64,000 nt of DNA, taken from NCBI GenBank assembly GCA_025617745.1, contig CM046853.1:35224625-35288624 (forward strand), given 5' to 3'. This document shows positions 23,642 through 35,440 of the stretch, piece after piece. The stretch is from Heliocidaris erythrogramma. Its lineage: Eukaryota; Echinodermata; Echinoidea; Camarodonta; Echinometridae. A program made the position numbers and the translations under genes. The notes beneath the pieces were generated by a model. The model saw only the letters and a list, made by a program, of their open reading frames with translations, was not told the origin of the DNA and did not search any database. Each line of letters opens with the position of its first letter. Position 1 is the first letter of the stretch.

Positions 23642-23714
23642 TCTGTTTGGAGCCAGAAGGGCGTTAACTCAAATACTTTATCACAGAGTTAACACCCTTC
23701 TGGCTCTCAACAGA
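23642..23714. mobile_element. Short hairpin element, family TCTGTTTGGAGCCAGAAGGG (copy 1)
   Basis: Arms 23642-23670 and 23686-23714 are 29 bp and pair at 26 of 29 positions around a 15-base loop. The inner arm ends are GTTAACTC and GAGTTAAC. A second copy at 33915-33981 has the same arms and unrelated flanks, so this is a dispersed family, probably a tiny MITE or foldback element. Confidence 0.8.
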
Positions 23715-25090
23715 TATGATCTAAAGCACATTGGTCATTGTTTAGGATTCATGGTCGGAATTGGAAATGATTTTAACCCCCACAATGTGATTAGAATCAT
23801 TGGGGTGATGCTGCCAAGTTAACTGCTGCTAGAGGCTCTCTATTTGCGGGGTAATGAAGACAGTAATTGTGGGTAGGCGGTGGGAGGTTGTCGAAAGACA
23901 CAAACTCCCCTCGTTAAGGGGCCACATAAATGGTCATTTCAGTGGTGACTCCAGCTGAGGCCTGGACACCAGTTTTGTGTTAAAGGTAATACCTGACATT
24001 TAAGATGACATAAACTCATTCCAAAGTGTCATCTACTTCAAAAGATAACTGCAATAACAAACACAGCATGCAATCTGAAAAGCTTGAGCCATTTGCAATT
24101 ATGATGCTCTTCTTCATTTTACACTTACTATAGCTTTTAGTTCCACAGTTCACTAAAACTTAAGATAAGAAATACTTTATTTTGATTGTACAGATCTTAT
24201 TGGCTATAGCATTTCGATGTCCTAAATATTTCCTCAGATACATTGTGGTGTTACATGAACAGCAGTGTAGTTTGCTGAGTAAATTAGTGCGCGCTTATTG
24301 CATGTATATACATCCATCAAGACAGTGGGGAAAACAAACAAATGGCATTCTGTATTCAGTGCAGACCCAACTGTAATGCATATTTGATATAGTTGATGGC
24401 TAGAAGCTGGTAAAGACATAACTGTGTGATTTGATCTGCTCTCCTGGGATCATATCCGGACGATAGAAACTTGTCCTAAAATCAATAGCATGGATATTCA
24501 GGACTAACAGGACTAGGCTACGGTGATTAGCGACTGAAAAAACACAGACAAAAATCAATACGAAGAACACTATCCTTCCTCGGTTGCCATTTTAATGATC
24601 TTTTTCTTTTTAAGATGTTTTCTTTTCTGGGAATTTGTATTCTCTGACCTGCAAAAAGAGAGAGTTGTATGGATTTATTTAATTTGATTGTGTGTCTTAT
24701 TACAGGTTAAAAAAGTATAGGATTGCTTGCTGGCTTTCGCTTTTTGATTTATTCCCTCGTGGAAAGACATTAAATGCAATATGAGAAGGATTTCTCATAT
24801 GAAATGTTCTCAAATATGAAATCATTTTTCAAATAGAGTCTTCAGATAGTTTTGCCCTATTTCCCAAAGGAAACAGCCAACATATCTATTGTTCTATTGA
24901 CCATATGCTTTACGAAAATAAAATCTATTTTCAGCTAGTCTCTAGATTTTCCAGGGTATGATTCTAAGCAAATTGTCGGTTTTCATGTCTGCAGGAGTCA
25001 GTGCGATTACTATAACCACAATTCATCAGCTCTCTGTGATATTGTGTAAGGTAGAAGTGAAAGGCGAGGCACTACGTAAAATCCAAACAT

Positions 25091-25170
25091 TTAACCCATT
25101 ACCTACGAGAACTGGATGGCCCCTGTTTTAAGCATATGGGAATTAGAGAATCGGTAGTCAACGGGTTGAA
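25091..25170. mobile_element. 80-bp palindromic element, family TTAACCCGTTGACTAC (copy 1)
   Basis: The ends are TTAACCCATTACCTAC and GTAGTCAACGGGTTGAA, approximate inverted repeats. The central CCTGTTTTAAGCATAT matches CCTGTATTAAGCCTAT in the reverse complement of the second copy at 32673-32752, which has exactly the same length. There is no coding capacity. Confidence 0.8.
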
Positions 25171-27499
25171 TGAACACTGCATGAGATGAAGTCTGTTTTC
25201 CGTTTTTTTCCCCTTTTTTCTACATTTTTTACATTTTCTCTCACATGTAAGAAAAAAGATATTTTAACCCTCAGGATCTTCAGTAATGTTGGTATACAGA
25301 TCATGTTGAAGCTTTAAAAATATAGTCTTTGAGTTCTTGAAATGAAGAAAAATATTTGTTTTTACAGATTCAATCCAAACTTACACTGCACTGTTCAAAT
25401 CAATACTACAGATAGATGATAACTGTCTAATGATTTTGGTGGAAAATATAAAACAGTTTAGTAATGACTGAAGAAAGATATGGAAATATAGAGCTTATCA
25501 TCCAGACCAACATTTTAGTGAAAATGTTTTTTTAAAAATTTTTTGTCAAGTTTTTGTTAGTATGTTTACATTTTGGTGATTCCATCTATACCATCTACTG
25601 CATGATATTACGCTGCCTCATTGCATTTTCTCTTGGTACTTACCAGAGGTCTATCAGGATCAACTCTGGTGAGGGGAGATGTTTTCTCGCCCCCAGTGTT
25701 GTAGAGGGAAGGAACGGATGCTTTGAAAACCATCACGCTCAATGACCATGCATACATGCCACGTCTGTCTGTCTGATACTGGAGTCCGTCCGGGTCGAAT
25801 CGTGGCTGATAGATTGATCAATTAGCAGCTGATTCCTTGTGACTAACTGGAGATGATCTATCCAGATGGTTTTACAGACGTACATCACCTACATCATCCA
25901 GTACCCCCCCCCCCCCCTCACCCTAACAGTGCACAAAAACAAATCATCTAGTACCCCCTATAAACACTGGATGCACATGTCTCTTTGCTTTCATTATTAA
26001 AGAGAGGCTTGATTATTATGAGCTCTATCATATTTTTCATTCCTTTGTGGAAGAATATCGTAGTACATGGTGCAATGTTCCGTGAAAAGCTCTCAAAATA
26101 CCCTCATATTCCAGAAATTTCTGAAAAGTTGTTTAAAACTGTGGACCAAATTTTGATGTGTGTATAGTCCCATATAACTGTGTGCAGTACTTTTTCATGG
26201 TTTTTGATTTTCTGTAAAATTTATAACGTTTAAAACTTAGTTTAGTGATTTCCAAATCTTACAATACACACTTATTCCTATTTAGTAGTTAATCAAACTC
26301 TCCCATTAACTTCCAGACAATTGCTTAACCTTACCCTTGAACACTGCAACCAAACCCGTGTCTGTCTGTTTCATCTCCTCACATTAAAACGAAAGAAACT
26401 GACTTTTAGACATTTGTTGAAATAATTTTCTTGTTATATGCATCATCCATCCCTTATTGCTTCACCCCTGCAGGGTATATGTTAAAAGATACGTTATGTA
26501 TCGAAATCGAAAGATCTATAGCAGCTAAGAGCCCTGCAGCATCACACTATTTTCTAAAAAACCAGGTTGATATGTACACCTATCTGTGATGTATTGCTTT
26601 GCGATTTGCTGGAAGATATTCAATCAATTTGGGCTGCTTCTGTTTGTGACAGAAGCCCTTTGTCCAATGCCAAGTAAAAGTCAAATGGAAATGAATATGC
26701 CTTGACTGTTATTACTTAGAAGTCAAAAGAAAGTTATGTTAATGTTGAAGATTAGACATGATAAACAGCACACACAAAAAGAATGGATAAGTGTTGTTTT
26801 TATACTGCATGCAATGATTATATTTTAGAAATGCAACTGTAATAAGGGAAAGACTTAAGGTTTTACCAAAGTTTAGTTAATTAGTAATATATAAATGGTA
26901 TTAAAACAGGTGCATACCCATTCATTTAAGAGAGTAATAGGACCAATTTGTAATGGTATTGTGAAGGCAAAGAAAAATTGGGGACAAGTTAAATTACTTC
27001 CTTTATAATTTGCATGATACAATTCTTTCATTTCATAAGCCCATTTATCAGTTGTGTATAGAAAAAAATTAAACAAGCATTTTCTTTTTATTTAAACTGA
27101 TAAGAATGTTTAGAATGATTGATTTATGTTCCCAAATATATTATGAATGATGAGGTAGAGTAAAGAAATACTGCAACACAGACCCTGCTGTGTGTGCCTC
27201 ATACATCATGGAAGGGGCTTACGAGGACCTCTTGGGAATTCACAGCATGCAAAAATCATCTTTCCAGGCATACTCATGTTTCAGGCAGCTATGACTGAAA
27301 TCGCATGTTGCTGGGGTTTCAACAATTGCAAGTATGCCTTGATGATGGTGTGTATTAGGTACATAAGGGTAGATGGAGAGAGAGCTAGGGAGAATAGCAT
27401 GTTTTTGTTATGATGAAGTGGAGTTAGGCAGCCAGTGATTTGGAAGATGATGGTTATTAATGGCTGGCATCCCCTCACGTGTCAGAAACAAGGTCGTCT

Positions 27500-27720
27500 T
27501 GTCTTGTCCTGAATGAACTTTGGGCTAGAGGTACAAGTCCATGTTCCAATAAACAAGTTCCTGGTGCTGGATTTAATCATGGTCTAAGTACACTGTATGG
27601 ACCAAGTCAGTATTCTACTCAACAAGTTCTTGATGCTGGATTTTTAGCGGTCTATGCGTGGACAGAAGTCCTCGGTCCAAGTAAAGTTAAACAAGCTGGC
27701 AAGCTCGCGCTGATGTTGGT
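27500..27720 (+). repeat. Diverged 69-bp-period repeat, two to three units
   Basis: CAAGTTCCTGGTGCTGGATT at 27554 recurs as CAAGTTCTTGATGCTGGATT at 27623. The preceding AGTCCATGTTCCA and AGTCAGTATTCTA and the following GGTCTA words also repeat. A third, weaker unit with GGTCCAAGT follows. The 69-bp period is a multiple of three, so one frame stays open for 87 codons (27479-27739). I read this as a minisatellite and not a gene, because no splice signals or family resemblance were seen. Confidence 0.6.
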
Positions 27721-29459
27721 CCCAGTTGGTTTGTTGTAAACTTTACTTAGATGGAGCTTAAACTTGACATTTGGTTTGAATCTTAGGTAGAATATGGGCA
27801 ATAGGAAGTGACAGTCGGATGCTGGGAGAGGAAGACACACTCTTATGATGGAGCAATGCCCTCTTCAGCACTGGTCCTGAGGCAACCATGGGGTTATTAT
27901 TAATGCTGCTCCTAGAAATTCTCTCAGAGAAGTTCAAATAGTTCATATACTCCTGCAGGTTAGGTTGTATGTACAACTGAACATTGAACTGTACTGATAT
28001 GTGTGTAAAGATAGTGGTTGATTTTTAAATAAATATCAACATAAATAAGGTATGGAAGTAAAGTTATGCAAGCAGAGTTTGATATCACTGTTGAGATCAC
28101 TGTATATGCTTGCTGGAATCCTCTCAAAGAGAAATGACTGGTGTCTTTATTGATCAAGATGCCATCGAGCAAGAAATCAAATTCAATTCATTGGTGAGAG
28201 CTTTGTTAATTCATGAATTTTCTTGTCTCCTTTGCTCCATCAAGAAATTAAAAGGGACCCCTACCAATGATGAACCCTCTAAATTTGCATACCTTGATGC
28301 CTCTTATTAAATCTTCTCCACTAATTTCCCTCTTCATCTCAGGATGTAGCTTACAATGAGATGGTCACTAATGATTTGTGCAGACAATGCTGCAGATTAT
28401 GTCTGGCTAATGAGTGGGAGAGGAGCGCTAATTATCCCTCTTGGTACTCACTTAAGGGCTTGTCATTGTTATTAAGACTTCTATTATCATGCTACAGCTT
28501 ATTAGTATAATACAACCATTATACATTGATACAGGGCATAAAACAGCTGCTGATATAAGAAGGATATTCCCTGCTGCAAGGAAGGGCTTCTCATTGCATC
28601 TGCCCCTTAAGATGCCTAATTAGTATTCCCAACCCGGGGGTCGTACCCCGAGCCCCTAATCATATATCCCCTTCTATTTGCAGCTGCTCTGCACTTCCTC
28701 CAAATATCATCCAGTGCTTTATATCTTGAAGCATTATTATTTATTCCATATAAGCATTTTAATTACATGATTGACTCTGTGCTGTGATGTGTGGGCTAGG
28801 TTTCATCCGGGGTTAAAACCATATATTGTCAGCTCAGAGCAAGAAGGGAGTTATTGTTTGTAAAATGATATTAGTTAATGCCTGTCAGACTCTTAGCAGA
28901 TGGACAAAGAATACTTTGTCAACGGCTAATAAGAAATTGTGCGCAAACATGCTAAACCTCAAAATATGAAATTTTGTGATGTAACACAATATTCACAACT
29001 GGGTTAGAAGAAGATGAAAAAAAATCATGAGTTGCACATGTATTTTATATCCATATGTTTTGAGATTATCATTGAATCGATTTGCTGATTACAGGTACTC
29101 CATAAGTCTTGGGTTATGATTATTGTGCCTTCTTTCTTAACAAGCAATCTTGTTGTCTGCATGATCCTGAGAAACTTCTGAATTTTGTTCTTCTTTAATT
29201 GAAGGAAGGTTCATATTATTCTGGGACTGTCGGCTGTTTTTGTCTTGTTTCGTTGTTAGCATCTTGGAAGCGAGATTCTCATTACTTGTTAATGAAGGGC
29301 CGAATTGCAGATGTGCACACCTACACATGTTGCTCAAATCTGTAGGGATGGTGGATCACACTAGAGGGAAAAACACATATATCTGCATCAACAGATTGAG
29401 TAATCCATTAGGGTGTGTTCCCATTGCTGCACCATGGTGTATGGAATCACAATCAGGCA

Positions 29460-29650
29460 GTGTGCATTAATTGCCAATGATGGTAATATGCATAAACAGT
29501 TGATGTCTTTACTGCCATTCAAAAGGTTTGGGGTTTGAATCTTTGCATGGTGGTTATGATCTAATTTAGGCAAGGAATTTTATGTACAGTAATTGTCTCT
29601 CCCCCACCCAGGCGTTAAATGAGTACCTGGTGAGATTGATTCCTTAATAA
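29460..29650 (+). repeat. Possible tRNA-derived SINE fragment
   Basis: GGGTTTGAATC near 29531 resembles a B-box. It is followed about 80 bases later by CCCCCACCCAGGCGTTAAAT and GAGTACCTGGTGAGA, a tail type I associate with invertebrate tRNA-derived SINEs. The tRNA head is too decayed to fold with confidence. Confidence 0.35.
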
Positions 29651-32600
29651 TGCTGTTTGGACAGATAACAGTTGCTGTAGCTACATGTAAGACCTAAGGT
29701 GATAATATCCAAACCCCTTTGGAAGGTCATACAGGGATGCTATATCACACAAGAAAAGTTTACTATTACATGAACTGTATGTCAAAAATTATGTAAAAAA
29801 AAAAATGATTGCAGCTGAAAAATGGAAATAGATTCTGTTGATAAATAGATTTGAGTTTTTGATGATCTTAAATGGGTGGAAAGAGAGGGGTATGAGTACA
29901 TGTGTTTCTTGTACAAACGCTTTTTGCCTGACGACCCATAAGTATGAACTTTTAAGCTCTCATGGTGTAAGCGTCTTTTAATAATCAGCATTTCCTCCTT
30001 CGTAATATTGTGGGATTTTATTCACATCAGTGCTTATTATCCGATCCCAATGCACTACGATGGGTCATGCAGCCAACGCTCATTCTGCGTCCCCTTCTAC
30101 TTGTTGATTTGATCCTGTGCTAACGTAAGCATACCCCTACGAAAAGGTCAAGACGTCTTTGCTCGGCCCAGAAACATTTCCTTGCCTTGTCCTCCTGATT
30201 TCATCTCAATGTTTGATGATTACGTTCCTCGGTCTTTCAAATTAGATTTTACGCTATGTGTGTCCCAGACATTGGAATTCTTTGGGAATCATAGTGAAAA
30301 CATTGGGATTTCCAGGAGGCAGTGTTTTTTTTTCTCCATGTTTAATGTATATCCTCGCTTCTGTTTATTGAATGGCACTTATTTCTGTAAATGAAAACTG
30401 CTAAAGTGATAATGGAATATCTTTCTGGAAAATTTATCATGTGCATAAATCTTGTGATGTAGCAGGGTTAATGCTTGTTTCTCAAAATCCATTACAAAAA
30501 CTTGCTGTTAGCAAGTAATGCCAATCTTTGTCAGATGTTTCATCAATAGATTAGTAGTGCTTTTGAAGCATATATTAATTTCACACATTTCTTACCGTTT
30601 TCAACATTCTTATGTGACTTTAGAAAGAAATGGCATAATTATGGGCTCAAGAAGTGAATCAATTGATGAATTATTTCTTTATGGCAAAATAAAATAATTG
30701 TACGGGATATGTATTTACAGTCCCTTTCAAAATGTCAATAATTCAATTTGACTTTGTAAGCAGCTACTAGAAAAAAATGCCAAAAATAGACGTCCTCAGA
30801 TGTGACTGCAGACTTGTGAAATTTGCAATGAAATATGTGTATATATATATATATATGCGCTTGTAGATGGTGTACTCCTTTTTGTGAGGTGCTGTACTTT
30901 ATCATCCTCTGACAATTACAAGCATGACAAATCACCAGTTGGCCTCTGTATCAAAGAAAAGACACCAATGAATAGGTGCAAAGGCTTTTAAACACAAACA
31001 GACTAAAGAATGAATTATGTACATACAAGTACCTGCGTGTGTGCCTTTCCACTAACACTCAAATTTAACTCCAAGCACACATATTTATCACTGCCAGAAT
31101 TCATTAAGACAAGGGCACCCCTGATAAATGCCATCTTATCCGCTTTTGAACTTGGGTACAAAATACCCCCAAACTGCATGTAATGCAGCGGATATAGCCT
31201 GTGCTGTGTAACAGAAGCCAAGCAGATAGAATGTTGATGTAGGTTCAGTGAATGGTAGGATTCATCATTGAAAGCTTGACTGCCCTATGCAGACATATAA
31301 CTGTCAGGATGTATTACTTGAGATCTACCAAAGATTTCTCTCTGGCTATGAGCTACCCCCATGGTGCTATTTCTCTCTTTTCTCCGGTTGTTTCTCTGTG
31401 GAAAGCAACGGAGTGAGGTCACACATGTGCCTTAGATCGTGGAGTATCTGGCCAATAAAGTAGCCTTGAGGACATCCCAGCCCATGATCAAAGTCATGGG
31501 TTGAGGATGCATTATATAGCCTTAGAGCAAGCCAGTGGAAAATTCAGCATTCAATAATGATAAGAGCAAAGACACAAAGTTTATAAAGAATTCTGAAACT
31601 AATTTGAACTATCGGGCCTAATTCATTGTCTGTTACTAGTTGAGTTTTTACCATCTTCAGCTTTTGTTCTCTCTCAGGACCAGTATGATATTCACTTGTG
31701 AAAAGTTATCAGTTTTTTTTTACATTTTAAAATTATTTTGCTGCATCTCAGAGGTACAATATGACCATGAAGCATGACATAATGTATACATTAAGAAAAG
31801 AAAATCTCTAGTAGTGTAAATATATATAAATGAAATTAATAGTATTATCAACATGAATATTATGAAATTTATACTAGCTGATGATTTGTTTTTTGTATTT
31901 CATTGGGATATGCTCTTGTTACACTTTGGCTGGACATGGGTAAAACTGCAGAATGTTGCAATGATTATTGTGTAGTGTATCAACAAGTTTTAAGTGTTGG
32001 TAGTACTAGATAGCAAGTAAACTTAGATGTACAGGTATATTGAAGTTTGACTGAGGGTAAATCATCGTTATTGTACTTCTTCATGACATTGCAGCTATGT
32101 ATTGGCCAATGTTGCATGAAATTATAAACTTTCTCATTCGACATTAACATCAAATCTATCACTTTTACCAGTGTATTTACCAGTGATTTCTATTTGAATG
32201 GACATTAAAATGCAATATTGTAATGGTTAAGATGTTGTTTTTAGATGGAAAAATTACCAAATTCCAAGCAAGTCTGACAGTATTTTAGATTATTTGTAAA
32301 AAACTTAAGCATAGATAAAAAGGCATAGAACAGCGTGAACACCAAAATGTTTTCAGAATGACAGAAGAGTAATTCTAGTCGAAGTGCGGAATTGGGAGTG
32401 CTTATATGAAGACTATCAGCTGACAGCTGTTTGACAAAGTAAATGAATTATGCGGACATGATCCTAGGGAGTTATACCCACATAAATAAGAAGGATGCCT
32501 TGCCTGTACTGAAACATAGGGAAGCTATTAGGAGCATTGACTGTTGCACGTTAAGGCTGTATATTCCTAGCTATGTTATGTAAAGAATTGCGCTAATCTG

Positions 32601-32672
32601 ATGATGGATTGGTGTAAATCACTTCCATTTGTGAGGCAGGAGTGAAAATGACAGAAAGAATGCTGTTGCATT

Positions 32673-32752
32673 TTAACCCGTTGACTACTGAATTCTTTAA
32701 CTCTAATAGGCTTAATACAGGAGCCACTTGGTTCGTGTAGTCGTTGGGTTAA
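32673..32752. mobile_element. 80-bp palindromic element, family TTAACCCGTTGACTAC (copy 2, opposite orientation)
   Basis: It begins TTAACCCGTTGACTAC and ends GTAGTCGTTGGGTTAA. It aligns over all 80 positions, without gaps, to copy 1 once reverse-complemented. Confidence 0.8.
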
Positions 32753-33914
32753 GGTGAGGATTTGATGGATGGCTGGGGGTAAAGGTATCCCAAGAAGGAC
32801 ATATTTATTACTATTTAACATATTTTGACTAATTTGTGCTCTAATGGGGCTTAAAGGGAATGTTAAGTATTGGGTTGGTATGGAAATATGTCATTATTAA
32901 TGCATTGAAATCAAAGATTATCAACAATTTATTGGGTGGGAATTTGTGGGGTATGAATGCAGTAGCAAACTTATTACAGTTTTTTTTCGACGATCTTCGT
33001 AAATGAAAATGATAGTATGGATAGTTAGATTATCTCTAAATGCTGTCTTGTTTTTAGTTATTCAGGCTTTGGTCTTGGAGAATGTATGTTATTCCAAAAC
33101 CAATAGACCTGTTACTAATTTTATGCATACTTTTTGAACAAAAGTTTCTCTTGACACTCAAAAGCTTTCCAGAGGCTTGCCCGACATAGCACCAACTAAT
33201 GGATGCAAAATGGATTCCACCCATAGAGATGCCATTATGCATAGCAGGTGCACTAAATGGTTGGTAACTAAGGATTTTGGAGAGAACCATGCATAAATTG
33301 AAATACATTAGTAAACAGGTCTATTAGTATCTAACTGGCTCAGTAATTCCATTTTAGCAATTCCATTTTAGCAATTCAGATAGAGAAAAAGGATAATACT
33401 TTATTACTTTCCTTAAGCCTTGTTTCACTACAAATGTGGCAACGTTTTCTGGAAATTATCACTTCAAATCCAGGACTATGATTTACCAGATATGCTTGGC
33501 ACTCCAAAAGTGAGTCGAGATTTTGACACACAATGCATACATATCCTAGATCTTGATGACTTCGTTGCATGGCATCCTAGATTCTCCTTCACCTAACCTC
33601 TCGCTATTCAACCACCCTCAATGAGTCTAATTATCTCTCTATAGGTGGGACTACAAGCTGTCATGTCTGCTATGCTGATCGTATTATGCCGACTGCAGTC
33701 GACTTGATAGACTGCAGATTTATATCACACACGTTCCTTTTCGATATGGACGTATAATTCTTAATACACAGTGAAAATTTGTACTTTCATTTTTTCAAGT
33801 ATTATATTCTTTGAGCACATGCAAGAAAAAAAAATGCATATCTTTTCCGCACTAGATGTTCACTGTCAGTACACTCGTAAGGAGAAACTTGCTCCTGCCT
33901 CTGCAGACATCTCA

Positions 33915-33981
33915 TCTGTTTGGAGCTAGAAGGGCCTTAACTCTGTACAAAAGAGTTAATGCCCTTTTGGCTTCAAACAGA
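33915..33981. mobile_element. Short hairpin element, family TCTGTTTGGAGCCAGAAGGG (copy 2)
   Basis: Arms 33915-33943 and 33953-33981 pair at 25 of 29 positions around a 9-base loop. The outer flank on the right, GACGATAAG, is the complement of the CTTTATCGTC outside the left arm of copy 1. The element therefore extends a few bases beyond the arms. Confidence 0.8.
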
Positions 33982-34722
33982 CGATAAGCATTAATCTTTT
34001 TGCTCCTGTAGAGTCTATATATTCAGGAACTTTGATTTGTTATATATCAATGAATCAGTTGGCTAAAATGCAATATCCTTCTAAGTCTTGGACTTGTTTT
34101 CATTTTTTTCTTTCAGGTACATATTTTATTCAGTTTTGATATACATGTAATACATTGAGAATGTAAGACATGTAATACATTGAGAATTGAGAATCTGTGC
34201 AAGAAATGGGAACGGAATGTTAAGTCACTTGTCTGTCAATCTTAGGAGGAGGAAAAGACTTCCATACATGCCTGTTGTCTTCGTGTATGGCATATCTTAT
34301 CATATGCGGAGAGGTTGACCCGCCATATCATACATTTAATCTGATTGTTAATCAGCTCCGACTAATGGAAAAGGCACTACGGCATGTGAAACTGTATCCA
34401 TCCACTGATAATGCATTAGTGCAATCATCATCAGGGACAAGGAGGTAAAACGAAAGATCCTTAGCCTATAAAGCTGTTATCGGAACATGGGTGATCATCC
34501 TATAGCCTGTAACCCCTTGGCTAAACCTTTAGGGTGAATGATTTCATGATATATGTTTTTGTCTGGATACCCTACTGAAAAAAGGGGGAAAAGCGAGAAA
34601 AAAAGAAGGAAAGGTACATTTGTCAAAGCTAGCCGTTTCTGTTATTGAGAAATAGAGAGTTACTTCACAGTATTTGCAGACAGTGTTTATGGAACATAGT
34701 TTTGGTTTAATAGACCATAGGT

Positions 34723-35440
34723 GTTGATGATGATGGTGGTGATGATAATGGTAATGATGATGGTGATGGTGATGATGATGATGGTGGTGGTGGTGATAAT
34801 GATGATTATGATGACCGTGGTGATGATTGTGATGGTGATGATTATGATGATGGTGATAATAATGATGATGGTGGTGGTTATAATGATGATTATGATGACC
34901 ATGATGGTGATGATTATGATGGTGATGATGATGGTGGTGGTGATAATGATGATTATGATGACCATGATGGTCATGATGGTGATGATTGTGATGATGATGA
35001 TGATGATGATGATTGTTGTGGTTTATAATGCTTATGATGACCGTGATGTTGATGATTGTGATGGTGATGATTATGATGATGGTGATGAATGATAATGATG
35101 ATGATGTGGTGGTTATAATGGTGATTATGATGATTATGATGGTGATGATTATGATGGTGATGATGATGGTGGTGGTGATAATGATGATTATGATGACCAT
35201 GATGGTCATGATGGTGATGATTGTGATGATGATGATGATGGTGGTGGTGGTTATAATGCTTATGATGACCGTGATGTGATGATTATGATGATGGTGGTGG
35301 TTATAATGATTATTTTGACCGTGATGATTATGATGATTATGATGATGATGATGGTGGTGGTGGTTATAATGATGATTATGATGACTGTGATGGTGATAAT
35401 TATGATGATGATGATGATGATGATGATAATAATGATAATA
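34723..35440. repeat. Large ATG/GAT microsatellite with higher-order structure
   Basis: About 0.7 kb is built almost entirely from GATGAT, GGTGAT, GGTGGT, AATGAT and TATGAT triplets. A longer mixed segment starting GGTGGTGGTGATAATGATGA at 34933 recurs at about 35168, so units of roughly 235 bp have been copied on top of the triplet repeat. Long frames in both directions (poly-His/Asn on the minus strand, Met/Val-rich on the plus strand) are consequences of the repeat. Confidence 0.95.

Larger units (their letters stand above)
21668..34700. other. AT-rich probable intron with small dispersed elements
   Basis: This is a long stretch without a convincing exon. Listed separately are two copies each of two hairpin families, a 69-bp-period repeat and a SINE-like fragment. 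Poly-C near 25905-25917 and a TA run at 30839-30857 are simple repeats. Confidence 0.4.

Noticed and set aside
28110-28310. Exon-like frame containing MTGVFIDQDAIEQEIKFNSL followed by GTGAGA
   Set aside because: The upstream acceptor is poor, the phase does not match the exon ending at 10396, and no family resemblance was recognised.
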